The notes: generated from the sequence alone by a model not told the origin. Counted from the stretch's first letter, positions 45,096 through 59,828 are shown. The stretch: 64,000 nucleotides of DNA from Kondoa malvinella (GCA_039545315.1 BCIM01000001.1:234805-298804), one strand, 5' to 3'. Translations and numbers: made by a program.

Positions 45096-48000
45096 ATGGC
45101 AGAGCAGCCCAAGAAGGGCTTCTCCTTGTTTGGCAAGAGCAAGAAGCCGCAGCCGCAAAGGACACCTAGTCAACTGAACGCGCATGTCGAATTACTGGCC
45201 GAGTTGGATTCTAGCAAAACCAACAGCATAGCACAATGGGCCAAAGGAGCAGCGGCCAGCACAAGCAAAAGGCACAAGAAGGTCTTGTCATCTGCTGCGT
45301 CTGGCCATTCGAGGCTGTCATTCGACGGGAGCACGACAACTTTACCTTCTATCGCAACACCGGCGCGTATCATTGAAGCTCCTACTCCGCCGATAGCTGC
45401 AGCTCCTCCTACGCCTGAAGAGCGGCTTATACAGAACATATGCTCGCAAATCTTTCAACGATTACCTCACCGATCCGGCTCAAGAGGTGTTTCATCACTA
45501 GATTCTGATGATTCCATCAAACGCATTTGTGCATCCCTCTTTGACTTTTGTCGATTTAAGCTGTCTTTCATCATCTCGCTGCTTTTGGCCGAATTGGATA
45601 TGGTCATGCGAAGCGCTGCAAATCCCGGAGAATGCGTCGCGCTACCAGCTCTGCGAAGTCAACTTCTACTTGTGAGGATACTGGCTCATTGTGCAATGTA
45701 CACCTGGGCCGCCTATCGTTCGAGTCAAGGCAAAGAAGGAGAAGACAGCGCGAACGCAAATATCGATTGGCTAGATCCGCCTGCGCTGACGGATGAAGGC
45801 GTCGCTCGTTCTGCTGTTGCCTCTATCACGCTGATTCTGAGGCAATTGACGGCATATGAAGGGAAGCGTCAACATGCTTATGCGCCGAGTTCTACCACGG
45901 CTCGATCACCACAACGACCTGGCGTCAAAAGCCTGTTCAGCTCGTCTACGCAAAGCTCTAGGGCATCCTTGGTCCCTTCTAGTAGTGGTGACATATCTAC
46001 AGCAGCTCTGCGAGCCTCTCCTAGCGAAAAGAGTTCTTCGGAACAACAAAGCCTACTTCAAGACATGCAACGAAGCGTCGCTCAATTCACCTACTTTATC
46101 AGCGCTGCCAACTGGAACATTGTTCTCGCCCGACTTCGCAATCGATTCGCTTATTACGGCAGTGTGGAAGATCCAGATTTGAGCGAGATCCGACTTTTGG
46201 AATTTTGCTGTTTCAACCGCAGTCGATTGTCCACTATCCTGCATGAGCTGTCTTCCACTTTCATCCATCTCAAAAGGGGAGCACAAGTGGCGACAAGCAT
46301 TGCTTTGAGGTCTTCAATATGGTCTTGGATCGAGAGCTATCCCAGCCAATTTCACCAGTTGTATGAAAGCGAGCAGAGGATGGAAGGCTCTCCCGGTCAG
46401 TGATAGATTTGAGAATATAATCCATAGCTCACGCGTCATCAGATATACTCTTCGATGTCTGCTATGCGATGACCGAGTCTGTCAAGAGAAAGCCGGTCCT
46501 GTTCCCTCTTTGCACAATGCTATTGTGCGTCACCAAATTGTTATTGATGCCAACCTGAATCTGCAACAGAGTCATGTGTCCTGATCTGATATCCAAGCTC
46601 AACGATGGCCAGCCCAAGAATGCATTGGCGAAGAAGCATCAATTTCTTGAAACCCTGAGAAAAAGCGCAAAGTCAACCAAGCTGTCCGACACTGTCGCGC
46701 TGTGCTATCTTGACTTCTGTCGAGCCGCGGCAGCTGTAGAAGAGTCAGTATCGGACTTACGACCTCTGGTGCTAGATATGGAACTAGATCTGCGCACTCG
46801 CCTGGTCGAAAGCCCTCGACTCTTCACCGCCGATAGTGGACAAATCGACGTGTCTCTTCTGGCTCAAGCTTATGCAACTCTTTACAAGTTGAATCCGACA
46901 TCGGTTAACACGCATCTCCTGCCGGCCTATTCATCCCCTTCCGCATCCTCGTCACAGAAGCTTGCTCTTATCAAAGCTATTGCCTCACTATCATCGGGCT
47001 CAGCATCAAAAGATATCGACATGTCGGCCTATGCAGATCCATTGCGCCAAATCTTTACGGTACGCTTTGTTTAGAGTCGCAGGGAGAGTTTCTAATGACT
47101 TGATAGTCTTCTGTCGAGAGTCTTCAGCTGCCAGGTGCAGAATACCCATCCACTTCGCGTGAAGACGTAAGGAGCCGAAGCAGCATGGAAGGCCCACAAT
47201 CGCAAGACATCATCGAAGGAGCGCTTGCTATTTGGCGAAAAGATATCTCTCTGCTTCTGCCGAGAAATCCACCTGACTTGGCTAGCCTACCCGCTATCAA
47301 TGCAATGGTTCGCCTGATCGAGCAGCGTGACGATCCGAAGCTTGCTCTGCTCGCCATTCGCACTGTGTCTTTGCTGGGAGACAAGGTTGACCCCAATCAC
47401 CTTAAGATCCGCAATACACTGATTTCTCATGGGTGCGTCATGTAATTGGCGTGGAGACATTTGGGTCTGACGTATCGGCTCAGCTCAACGACTATATTTC
47501 AACTTTGCTCGCAAGCTTTAGATAGCAGCAACAGCGCATTCCAGATGACGCGGATCTTTGAATTGCTCCGTGGCCGACTACAGAGTCTTGTCTTGCTGGC
47601 ATCCGCTGAGCGATTTGTGAGCCTCTTTCAAGCTCTTGGCAGGGGTCGCTGACGACAATGTGTGTGCAGGAACCCGCTCTACCCTCGCTGGACGAGCTGA
47701 TAGCAATCTTCACTGCCACTGAGCTTGCCTGCATCGTTGGCACCTGGACTCCTGGCTCCAGTCTACGGACCGCTATCCACGATTGCCTCGAAAGCTTGGT
47801 CGCCTTGCAAGCCTCACCAAATTATCGGACAATGACCTTCCATTCCCTATTGAGCAACTTCTCAGATATCGGCCCGACCGATTCGACGGGAGATACGATT
47901 CGGTCACGTCTTGAAAACTATTCTCTTTGCTCTGTAGCATCTGTTGCTGGCATGGCAGCGTTTTCAGAAGGCTTGCGCAGATTTCCCTTACTGCTTGTTC

Positions 48001-51000
48001 GCGAATACATCGGTCAAAGTGCCAGGCTAACGTCGAGAATATAGGCCACCCTTTGTCAGCCACGCGAATTTGCTACAGAAAACGGCAGCGATCTCTATTC
48101 ACCATATACTATGCCTGAGGTTGACTCTGTGGGTAACACTATACATGCACTTTACACTAGCTGAGATACTTTAAAGCAAACTGCCGAGGAGTGGACGAAC
48201 ATTAGCAAATACCTGGTCGGTTTTTCCGCGCAAGCTACCACAGCAGCGGATGTGCCTGCACTTGAACAAGTATTGTCAAGAGACTGTGTGCCGTCACGCT
48301 TCTACGAAATTATCAATCCTCCAGCCCGACAAGCTGTTGCTCTGGTACAGGAAATGGTTGACCTACTAGTTTGTGACCAGCTCTTCGTGTCCGACGGCGT
48401 AAGGGATATTCTGTCAAGCTGCCTTCCACCTTCTTTGGTCCCTGTCGTTCTCCTACAAATGGCCGAGGTTTTCAAGCATTTCCGAGACGATGTCACAAAC
48501 ACCAAACCTGACGACAGCCTGATGCAACCGCTTATGGAATGGATCCTGCAGGCAATCCAGACTTTGGCTTGTCTGTTCGAACGGCTGTCGAACATACCGC
48601 TATCTTCTTCAGAGACCGACCTGGCCAACTCTCTGGTCATCGAATTCGTACAACATGCTCACCGAGCCGACTTTGGTGCATCGGAGAGCCTCATGGTCTG
48701 GTGTTGCAACTTGATATACTCTGTATGCGGTCCGGTTGCACGTCAGACAGTCCTTCAAGATTCAGAGACCCGATTGGTCCTTGTCAATTATTTCATGTGC
48801 TGGGCCGCACAAGCAGAGGTGAGCAAAATAGCGCCGTACGAAGTCGCAAAAACTAATTCGTTGGCCTCATCCATCCAAAGATACCAAGCTTGCAAACGGC
48901 CTGCATCAGAGCACTGAAGTCTCTTCTGACCGATCTTGCAATCATGCAGCATCGGGACCCTACAGCACACTACGTCCCGACTGCCGACTTTCTAACCTTC
49001 TGCCGTATTCGGGCGTTCTTCATCCACTTCTTCTCGGTCATAGTGAGTATTCAGGCAGGGCGGAGAATTTTGCTCATTTACGATGTCACAGACCGCTGAT
49101 CCAGTCCTCGAGCACTTGACAAGCGCGTCTTTTGCAGAACTCATCGCTGCTAATGTAGAGAGCGAAGCGCGTTGGCAATCCTTGCAGCATTCAGCAGATG
49201 CAACACCTATCACTACCCTGAAATCATATGTTCTCGCCATGGAGAAGCTACCTCGATCTATTGAGAGCAGACCTACCCGCCAAGAATCTTTTGACCGCTT
49301 GTTTGTGGTAGGTACCTTCGCTTCCACTGCAATACCAGACACTAAGGCTCCGTGATCCAGATGATGTCGGAGTCACCTCTTTTACTGTCTGCCATCATCG
49401 AATCGTGCAGCTCCTCGGACTACGATGATATGGCGGAAATCGTGCTCAAGATTCTGGAGAGACAACATGTGACAGTCAAGGCTCTCTGTCGGCTGATCGA
49501 TGAAGAGGTCAAGAATTCCACACATGCACCAACGCTCTTCCGCGGGAACAGCTTCACAACGCGTTTGTTGACGTCTTATGTCCGTTCTAAAGGCTTTCTG
49601 TCCGTCTTCTTCGCTGGTTCCGCTCGCTACATCTACTCATACTGTACCGCAACAGGTATCTTCGCGCTGCCCTTGCCAACCTCGTCACTGGCGTGTGTCA
49701 ACGTCCTGCCGAATACAAGATCGAAGCAAACGGCGTGGATGGAGATCTTTCGGTAGCGAAGAATGTGGATCTGCTGGGTGAAGCCTTTCTTACTGTATGT
49801 CCTGAATTCTACATACTATGAAAGGACTAATGATCGGTATAAACAGGTCATCGACGCAACTTGGTCGACACTGCCGTCAGGCATCAGACAGATTTGCGCA
49901 TACTTGAAGCAAGCAGTCGAAAACAAATGGCCTTCGTCCGGGCGATCTGCTGTCGGTCAGCATATCCCTTTGCTGCAGTGCGGATGACCGCTGATGCGCT
50001 CGCACACAGGCGGACTGATCTTTTTGCGCTTTATCAATCCCGCAATCGCATCTCCAGCAGAATCCCTTTGCATAGATACTCCAGTCGACCGTGAATCGCG
50101 ACGTGGGCTGCTTGCAGTATCCAAGCTGTTGCAAAATCTTAGCAACAACAGCAGCTATAAAACAGAAGACAGCATGCACAATGCAACTTCGACGCTACAC
50201 AACAAGATGATGGACTCCTTTCTTCATAACATATCCAAGGGCTCCAAAGCGACCCGTCCAGTACAAGACGCTCTGGACATTCTGGTCGATGACATTGATG
50301 ACCATGATCTACGTGTATTCTCCCATTTCTTATCGACACATCACGATCAGCTTGGCAATCTTTTGCTGTCCCGGCGAACCACAGCAGACAAATCTGCGGC
50401 AACTGGAGCGGACGTCTGGAATTCTCTTACACATCTGCTTTTCGAGCTCGGTTCGTCTGAACAGAACTTCAAATTCAGCAGCACAACGGACTTCTTGCTA
50501 GCCAGCGAGGCTTGTGACGATGCGTGGCAGAACGCTTCCTGGAGTGCTATGTTCTTCGAATGTGGGAGATCAAAGAACGACCGCCAATCCTTCTACATGC
50601 ATCTGGCGTCCATTGACGGACAGACTACCAATATCCTGTCTCTTGTCCGCTATATCATCAACCAGCTGACGTCAATCGGCGAAACACATGTCGATTTGTT
50701 ACTCGACGCGTCTCAATTCAATGAGAAGAATGAAGTTGACGGCACTGTCATCGAATTCCTTCAACGAGTATTTTCGAATGTACCCTTCACCGTCGCGACA
50801 GTCTATATCCTGCATCCCAACATCCACCTACACCGCTTTTTGCGATTCCTGGGCGCCCGGTTGGATCTTTCCCGATCAATTGTTCCGATCGCCAGTTTCA
50901 AGCAATTTGAGGAATACTTCGATACAACATCGCCTGGACTTCACATCCCATCCACTCTTCTGGAAGACGAGGTTGTGGATACCTGTGTGCAAGCCGTAAT

Positions 51001-53749
51001 GATGCGCGGCTTCCGCCAACCACCCTCCTCTGTGTCGGTTTCGCTAAACAAGTGGATGCTGGTCATTCGCTACGTTGGTGTCCATTCTGTCCCTCTAACA
51101 GATACTTACGCTGTTCAATAGGGCAATCAAGAGCGAGATCTGCTTGGCACTGTGAAGGCTAGATTTACGGACATGTACGAGCTGGCCAAGATTACGAAAG
51201 TTCAGCGGATTGCGACGAACGCCAATCCAATCACCCTTGTCAAGTTTCACGAAGAATCCCCGCTCATCTTCCAAGAGCAAGGCCAAGATTCCGTTTACGG
51301 TGCCCTATGCGCGGCAAGACTGTCTCCCATGGCAGAGCACTCACCGATCATTACTTGCAAGCGAGATCACTGGTACGTCAAAGTCATTTTGTGCTCGTCG
51401 GAACAGATCGCTAATCTTATTGCAGGCTTATAGCCAATATCTATGCTGCTCTCCAGCAGCTCATGATTGCAAATACCGTCCAAATACGTCGCCTCGCCCG
51501 AGCCCTGATCGAACAAAGCTTCACGCTTTTGACTGGCAGTCAGTCAAATTCCAGTCAAACCAACTACATACCGGAATTAAGTCAAGATTTGGCGATTCAT
51601 CTGTGTGATACGATAGTCACCGCACGACCAGATTCGCTCGATGTCCAGCTTGGGGCCGCCAAAGAAGTCTTCCGCAATTACCAGGCTACTCCTTGGCTAC
51701 TCGGGCCCTTCTGCTTTGCTTTACGGCCGCTCTTGGTAGCTGCTTGTACTTCTCGCTCAAATGCTATCAAGCGATCGCGAATGGTGACAAGTCTCGCCCA
51801 GATCTTGGGCATAGTGGCGCACGATCCAGCAGCCTCTGTTGCGTTCAGCTCAAAGTGCTTAGGCGCTGCCGTGAAAGTGGATGGCTTCTTTGAACTGGTG
51901 ATCAATGTCTATCTCGCATCAGCAACGGCTTTTCCAAAGTCGGAACATGAATTGGCACGGCTCGCCAGCGTATTCATATCTTCGCCTATATGCTGTCCCG
52001 CCCTTTTATCCAAAGTTTTGCAAAGGCTGCTTGCAGTGCGTACCCAAAAAGTCTCGCTTTGTTTGCTGACATTTTGTCGCAGATTGCCGCCTCTCAGAAG
52101 ACGTCCCTGTCTGCATCATGTCCCAGCTACAGCTCAATCCTCGCCCTATTATGCTTTCTTCGCAGTCTTATCCACCATAGTAGCAATTTGCCCATCGCGA
52201 CACCTCAATTACTGCCCGAGATCGCCGTCCTTTTTGCCCTGTTCTTCAATCAGAGTACACGCGTCATAGATCAAGTCCTATCGAATGTTGTACTGTTGAC
52301 GATGGAACCAGCATCATCCGGCGACAACCATGACCGGCTCGACACGCTGCAAGTCCTGATGAAGCAGACGATTGACGCAAGGAGTGAGGACGTCAGCGGC
52401 ACATATCGCAATGACGTTACTTTGATTAATACAATCCTGGGCTTATTGCGGATCGACACCGATACGGCTGCATATCACATCAACCGAATGGCTACCATCA
52501 CCAGTCAGCTAGCGTTCGAATCTTCAGGCCACTATCGCCCGAGGGCTTTCGTTCTTCTTGGTCAGCTGCTCAGCCAAGACGAAGCAATTGAAGAAGAGCT
52601 TGGATTCCAGGTTTGTATGCCTTTTGAGCACCAAGATTACGGCTGATGACAATCCTCTTAGCTATTGGTCGTGCTGAAAGCAAGCGTTGATGGGCAGCCC
52701 AACCTCGACCTGTGTGCTGGAATCTTGCATTGTCTCGTCAATGTGAGCCTTCATTTAGCAGGCAAGCTTTGAGTCTGCTGAAGTCGTGTCTAGGTTGGCC
52801 ATTGCAACGAAGCTCTGATACCACGTTGGTCAACTCCCATCGTGCTCAAACTTGCGTTGACCGATTTTTAGATGTTAATGTTCTCTTTCGTGTCGCTTGC
52901 GGTTTATTTCAGCTACAACATAAGCGACTTCAGACCGCCTGCATTCATCTCTTAACCCTCTGTGCCAACATTTTGTCCAACTCGGACCAGCAAATCAGCT
53001 CGTTTTCCGACATATACTACGCCACACAAGGGCAGTTCTGCACATCCTGGCACGAACTCGACCTCATGAGCGGCATAGATCTACGCAGACATCCCAGCTA
53101 TTCTTTCGCGCTGTTGTTGATGCGGTGTCAAGCAGAAAATCTGGAGTCAGCCAACGCGTTACTGAAAACCCTGCTTGGTCTGTCTTCTGGGCCTGAACGC
53201 CCTTCCCTCGCAGCCGATCAAGTACCATGGCTCTGTCTACTTTTACCATACTACGACATCGATGAGCTATTCCAAATAGGCAACACTGCTTACCATCCTG
53301 ATCTGGAAACGCTGGCCCAGACGGTTATGACGAATCCAGAAAACGACCTCTTGGCAGCCGGACTACTAGCCAATGCTGCGAATGTGACGCAAAATCAGGA
53401 CTCCAAAATTACGCTGTTGAACTTTTTGGGTTCATTGCTCCAGACCAATCGCCGGTTGGTGAAAATCATGTCCGTTTGTTCAAGTTTCTTTGCAGACTTT
53501 GCTGAGCATCTTCTTACTCAATGCAGCCAACCAATGGTCTCTGCGACCATCTATGAACTGCTCGCAGGCGACGCTGTAACCCTTCTTTCCCCTACTCTGC
53601 TGGATATTCTCTCGTCCGTGTCGGGATCTGAGATCGACACACTCGACTATTTCAAAGCTGTCGGTCTACCTGCACTTTCTCAACAGCATAATATACCAAC
53701 GTACGACGGCTTGCGACATATCTCTGGGCTTTTTGGGGAAGACTTTTAG
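45096..53749 (+). CDS. Neurofibromin/Ira-type Ras GTPase-activating protein
   Basis: An 8.6 kb gene for a giant negative regulator of Ras, equivalent to neurofibromin and yeast Ira1/2; it speeds Ras-GTP hydrolysis and so limits cAMP/PKA or MAPK signalling. The N-terminal ~1400 residues are helical repeats. The RasGAP domain carries the arginine finger in TLFRGNSFTTRLLTSYV (Arg codon 49541-49543) and GGLIFLRFINPAIASPAE (about 50,010-50,060), then LLQNLSN. A Sec14-like segment (LLLDASQFNEKN, VATVYILHPNIHLHRFLRF) and PH-like region (TKVQRIATNANPI) follow, as in neurofibromin. The long C-terminal region is helical. About fifteen introns are needed. Start MAEQPKKGFSLFGKSKK; stop TAG at 53747-53749. 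Confidence 0.9.
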
Positions 53750-53886
53750 TTTGATAGACTGTAGCTATAGGGTATACCAGTTGTCTTCTATATTTTCATG
53801 TAATACCAGCATTGTGAATGCAAATCTTTACAGGGCGTATTTATTGGTAGCGCTTCATTTGAATAGTAGACACTTTCGGGTTGGAC

Positions 53887-56800
53887 ATGGACAATAAGCT
53901 CAAAGCAGCTACAGCGCTATGCACAGCAAGCCTGGGGAGACAGGCAGATTTATCAGCGCTTCTACGTTTCCGCCTGTCTACTGCTTTCCAACTCCTGCGC
54001 CGACATGAGGATGAACAGAATCTGGAAGATTTGGACGAAGCTCACTTGCGAAGACTCACTGGCCAGACTGCGGTGGACATCTTACTCGCTGTAAAGCGTC
54101 ATGCTGTACCGCAAACTGCTGGAGGACCTCCATTGCTTGGTGTTCGCGATGCAAAGATTCTCATCACGCTGTCAGCTCTTGCGATGCGCTGGGCAATTGT
54201 ACCTCTTTTTAGAAGAGAAATGCTGCCGGCTCCAATGATACAAGATGATCTATCCAGTCATTCGCATGCCAAAATCACAGAATCGTTTGGACAAGACCGG
54301 GCAGACTCGAGAAGACTGATTGAGCAAGTCTACGAAATTGTGCAGAGCTCTCCCGAACAGCCAACAGATGACCAATTCTTACGTTTAATCATGCCTCATA
54401 CGCTGCCATATCTGCTGGCTGTACTGTTTGAGAGTGCATTCGAGGTCGAGGAGGATTGGGCTGCAGTCTTGTTCAAGCAAGTGACAAATTCGTGAGGTTG
54501 CTTTATTGGTAGATAGTATCGTCTGATTCTATGATGTGCATTGAAAGATTCTCTCCATTTGTCATCCTTTCCAATCTGTTATTGTTGAAACCGAAAGCTC
54601 GCCAGTCAGCTTTGCCTTCAGCTTTGTCAAGGCAGCTTGCGCGACCAGGAGGGATCTTTGCCCTGGTCAAGCTGTCTGTCGTTGACAACGATGGTATGTT
54701 TGCTTTGAGTGTAGAAATATAAAGCTGAGAAGTGCATTCAAGCAATACCGGATTACAGCCACCTCGAGCACGTTGCTGCGCTACTCTACTCACCACCAGC
54801 AGGTCTTGATTCGAAGGCAAGTGCTTCTGAGGTTTCGCAAGGCTCTGACACTGCTAAGCCTTGTGACTAGGTCTGGCGCGATCGCACAGTGCTGCCGCTC
54901 ATTACCCTCTGCAAGCCGTTCAGCAGCTCCGCCAGTTCCGCATCACCGACACCTCTCGCTTTCACGAGAGTCGCAGCATACCTGCTAAGTCGATTGTATG
55001 TGCGTTCGTCAAAGCACACGCGGTCAGCAATAGAACAGGCCTTCCACTCCTCTTTTGCAATATCAGCTCAGCTTGCGCCTGGCACTTCTACAGCTACCGA
55101 CCTCGACACAACTCTCATCTCGGAGCAATCGCTCGACCAGGGCATCACCCTTTTGCACCGCTTCTTGGCCAACACACCTCCGATAACATCTTTATACGAT
55201 GATCTGATCGGCCCAATTCTTCCAATACTTCTGTCGGGCTACTTCTTCAGCGTGCCAAGCGAAGGGCGGCAGCAGGCTTCTTCGACCATGTTTGTCAAAG
55301 ACCAACACAGCGATCAACGACTCGCTTCTTTACTTCGCAGCTGGATATCAAGGGCTGAAAACATCGGCTCTTCGATCTACAGCAGTCTGTCTGCGCTGCA
55401 AGACGGATCCATCTTGTCACCCAATGCCTTCTGGTCAAGAGCTGAAAACGGGCAACTTCTTCTCAAGCAAGCCAGTACCACCCTATCTAGCCAATCAGCA
55501 GCTACAGATCTCGATGTTCCTTCGCTCATCGCTTTGTTGGGCGGAAGTCTAGAACAGTCGAGCAAAGCCACTCTATTCGTCCGCTGGCTTGGTGAGCTGG
55601 AATTCGACCAATCTACTTCGGGAGCAAGCGAAGTGCATCAAAACCGAAAAGTCCTCACTTTACAATTCGTCGCTCATGCCTTCGAGATTTGGGGTTCAAG
55701 CATCTTGTCCAATTCTGATCAGATTCTTCCTTTCATTGCGTTTGCTATTCGCGACAATCAACAAGAGACCTCTCGGTCAACTAAAGCTCATCCTTTGGAA
55801 TTTGTGGAAGATCAGGAGGTAGAAGAGAAGGGAGAAGAGCTGGAGTTGGACTTGTCGGCAGGTGAAGAGATCAAAGTGACTGCATTGACTTTACTGCTTG
55901 CTACCCTTGAAGGTGAACTTCTCGCTTATGGTCAGCATGTAAGGCTGATTCGCTTTTCAGGAGACTCGACATTGTCTATTGAATCGCGACCCATCATCAA
56001 AATCATAGCGCAACGACTCAAGGAGCTTATGTCGCCCGACACTTCGGAGGGAATTGCAGAGCTCGCTCGACAGGCCGATTCCATCTTGTCATTGCGATCA
56101 GCTGCAGTCAACGCAAAGACAAAGAAAGGCAGCAGCAATCGTTACGAGAAGAGCCATCAAACGTATCAAGAAGCGTTGAAATGCTTAGAAGATCAAATCA
56201 TACCTGTTCGCGCTCAAGGTGTTGGATTAATCAGAAGTCTTCTGGCTGGTGCGACTTCGACCGACCCAAAGCTCTATCCTGGCATACTAGATGTTCTGCT
56301 TCAGACTGTCGCAGAAGATGACTCCTTCGTCTACCTCAGTGCAACCAAAGGTCTTTCGGATCTGGCTAGCATCGATCCTGCTCAGAACGGTAAAGCTATT
56401 GCATCAAAGTTGGCGGTGTTGTACGGTCAACGAATGCCAAAGCAGAGCGCACAGAAAGATCTGGACCGCCGGTTACGGCTTGGGGAAGCATTGTTACAAT
56501 TGATCCAGGCGAAAACGACTGCTGCGGCGATATATAGTCAGTAGTCCACTTCTACTCATGAGAACTGACTGAGTCGGGATGTAGTGGATTCTGTCGTGCC
56601 TGCTTTATTGGCCGTCTTGAGCAATAACGAACAGCCTACGATACTACGGACATCTGCCTTTTCTATTTTAGCAAGCTGCTACGAGCAAGTACCTCTTGCT
56701 TTGATCACTCATTCAGAGTCACTTCTCGCTGCCGCTCTTACCATCCTTTCGCTCGAATCGCGACCCATGAAGCATTCGGTCAGCAAGGAAGAACCTCCTC

Positions 56801-57162
56801 TACAAGAAGAGGTAGAAGAGCAAGACCAACAAGAGCTAGCAGATCTCATGGCTTCCTTCAACGTCACCAAAGCGAAGCGAAGGCCTGAAGAAACAGCTTC
56901 ACCTATTTCGACCGATACGCAGCATCCTGCGCTAAGAAGAGCAGCTCTTCTCTTCATTGCACTTCTGGCCCGTGCCGAGTTGAATGCACGACATCAAACA
57001 GCCAGCAATCGTCATCAAGGCATCTTCCCGCACGACCAGATTGATCGCTCTTTGACTGTGGTGGGATACGTCGAGCAAGTAGATGCGGATGAACTGGTCA
57101 AGCATCAAGCTAGGGAAGCGATAGAAGAGCTACAAGAGCTTCACGCTGACAGTGCGGGGTAA
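53887..57162 (+). CDS. RTP1: Rtp1/TANGO6-type RNA polymerase II assembly factor
   Basis: A HEAT-repeat protein of about 1000 residues related to yeast Rtp1 and animal TANGO6/Tmco7, implicated in cytoplasmic assembly and nuclear import of RNA polymerase II. The first exon reads MDNKLKAATALCTASLGRQA and contains LRLIMPHTLPYLLAVLFES. Small middle exons (54,520-54,890) lead to a long exon (54,889-56,544) with CLEDQIIPVRAQGVGLIRSL and FVYLSATKGLSDLASIDPAQ, the RTP1 C-terminal domain 1, ending LRLGEALLQLIQAK. The last exon, after an intron at about 56,540-56,584, holds VVPALLAVLSNNEQPTILRT and a family-typical end. The TTG at 53881 is not a start; the ATG at 53887 is. Confidence 0.8.
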
Positions 57163-57264
57163 GGAAATGTGGCACGGGATTGAAAAATTTGCATGTTGTT
57201 TAAAGCATCCATCTTGGAGCAGTATATACCCTTCAGTGTCATGGTATCGCTGATAAAGGCAGCA

Positions 57265-59724
57265 ATGACACAGAATACCCCGGGACCATTGTCCGCAAGG
57301 GCGCAAGGCAAGAAGAGGAGCCATAGCATGATAGACGATACCCCTATGCCAGCGAAACGCAGGACTTCCTCTACGCAACTAGATAGAAGCTCTAAAACTC
57401 AGAATGTCGCTGCGCCGTCCACTCCTCCAGTGACTGCTTCCAACGCAAGAACACGCGGCCTATTTCTGTCGTACATTGATCAAGCATTTTCTGCTATGCG
57501 CAAGGTCAGCTACGTGCGACCAGAACATGAGCTGGTGCTCATATGATATCTGTCAGAACGGAGATCGCAAGCAATATCATGAGCTTGTCGCTCAATTCAG
57601 GCCTTCGCAAAATGCCTCTACAAGCTCACAACCGCCCGTCGCGTCAGGTAGCCAGCTTCGGTCGTATCTAGAAGCTCTCACGCACGTTGTTAACCAATTA
57701 GACAAGTCGCATTCCAGTCTTGTTGAAGCGCTGATAGCAATACCTTGGACGCTATTTCCGGAAGATGCGACAATCAGAAGTTATGTGCGCTTCATTGGGG
57801 TGCTGGTCAGTGCCAGACCGGAACATCTGAAAGCGGTGGTGGAAACGACTGTGAAGAGTCTTCGATGGAGTGAGCTGGATCAGACTTCGACCAAAGACCA
57901 AAGCTGACAGGCATGACAGATACTGGTCAAGCTCCACTATCAACAGACGAAACTTCACCAGAGATTACGCGAAGACAGATCTACGATCGCTGTCATATCC
58001 TCTTGCGGCATTGTCTTGATGTCGTTCCAACGATGACCAACATCCTATTGCCTTGCATCGAGCGAAATTTCCCAAACAAGCGAGAGAAACGAGAAGCTCA
58101 ACAAGTCTACTTCCGCAACGTTCTTCAAGTCAGCGAATACTGTCCTCAGATAGCGGAAAACATTCTTGATGCAGCGATATCACGAGCGACAAAGATTGAT
58201 GTCGAGATCCAGTCTGATCTGAGCCAGTTCGAAGATGACCATGAAAACATTCAACTGGATGTTTTTGGCTTTGATGTGGAAGATCCGTTCGATCGAGCAT
58301 TCAAGGCAGAAGCGGATTCGGATGATAGTGGAGATGAAGGCGATTTTCCTCTTGATCTGGATGACATCTCGACGGACGAGGAGGATGATTCGGATTCAGA
58401 CCATACGCAAGGGCCAGAAAACAGAGAACAGAGGCCAGAAGTGGTTGCAAGGTTGAAAGAGATGGCCAGCAAGCTGGATGCGATTCTGAAAGTCATCTTT
58501 TCCCATCTTGAAACCATCAACAGCTCCCGGTTTTCATCACCTGCAACAAGACCTCCTGGATATTCCTCTCAATCTTCACCTTTTCCAGCACTTCGAAAGA
58601 GCGAATCTCGCACTACAATAGTACAATCCCATCTCACACAGGAAGAAGCCGACCGAGCACGCAACACGCAATTCCAGCATTTACTCAATACATTTCAACG
58701 CACCATCTTGCAGACCTTCAAGACCCGACACGTTCAATTCCTCATCTTCTGGTACGCCTCATTATCGCCAGACTACGCCGACATCTTCAACGGCTCTCTG
58801 ATCGAAATAGCTCTTGATCGGAGCGATCACACGCCTACTGTTATGCGACTAGCGGCATGTGGCTATGTTGCTTCTTTCATCTCCCGAGCAAGGTATATCG
58901 ACCCTGGCAGTGTTCGGACAGCCATGATCCTACTCTGCGATCACCTCGAATTGGAATTACAAACTTTACCCGCTGCGAGTTCAGCAGCCCAAGCAAAGAA
59001 GAACATTCAACAGTATGCCGTCTTTTACGCCGTGTGTCAAGCGGCAATGTATATCTTTTGCTACCGCTGGAGGGATCTTTTGTTGGATGATGAGGATGAA
59101 GAGATTGGCGAAGGCGATGTTTCGGACGGACAGAGAAAGTGGTTGCCGGAATTGGAGATGCTCAAGTCTGCTATCCTGTCTCATTTGAACCCTCTCAAGG
59201 TGCGGAATTTGAGCCGCTTCCTGTAAAGGATGGAAGCTCAAAACGAATCACAGGTGTGCGCTCCGGAAGTGGTCACCATCTTTGCCAGAGTCTCGCACTA
59301 TGTCGGCTTTGCATACTGCTTCAACGTCATTGCATCCAACGAACGATCATCACACAATTCACCAACTGCTTCAGTACCCACAACACCTCTCGCTTCAGAC
59401 AGTAAACCTCAACTGACTTTGAACATGCCAGCAGAAGACAGCCGAGCACCACCAGCTAGCAATGCTTATGTTCGCGAGTATCTGCAAGAAGGGCACGTCA
59501 ACACCCATTTCCCCTTCGATCCTTACAAACTACCATTAACAAAAGCCTACATCGACCATCTGTTCCGAGAGTATGAACCACCAGAAGGGATGGAAGAGGA
59601 CGAGACGGACGAAGACGAGTCGGAAGCAGAAGGGGAAGACAGAAGAGGTTTGAATATACCTGGTCATTCGCGAAGGGATTCGACTGGCGATCTTGGTTTG
59701 GACAGCATGAGCATTAGCACGTAG
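57265..59724 (+). CDS. RRN3: RNA polymerase I transcription factor Rrn3 (TIF-IA)
   Basis: Rrn3 binds RNA polymerase I and makes it competent to start rRNA synthesis; growth signals act on it. Exons read MTQNTPGPLSARAQGKKRSH, then LRSYLEALTHVVNQLDKSHS and LVEALIAIPWTLFPED. Then come CHILLRHCLDVVPTMTNILL, PCIERNFPNKREKREAQQVY and an acidic loop DLDDISTDEEDDSDSDH. After that QFLIFWYASLSPDYADIFN and GYVASFISRARYIDP, and the last exon has THFPFDPYKLPLTKAYIDHL. This is the conserved Rrn3 order. The start is ambiguous: in-frame ATGs lie at 57193, 57241 and 57265, the first just 30 bp after Rtp1's stop. I chose 57265 for compactness. A phospho-rich acidic C-terminus follows. Confidence 0.9.
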
Positions 59725-59828
59725 CACTTTTCTGTTGTAGAGTAGCACTCCATTGTACCACACTTTTCGCTTCACAGCGCTTACTTGACGGTTTTGGTGT
59801 CGATGATGCTTTTTGACCTGTGACAGCC

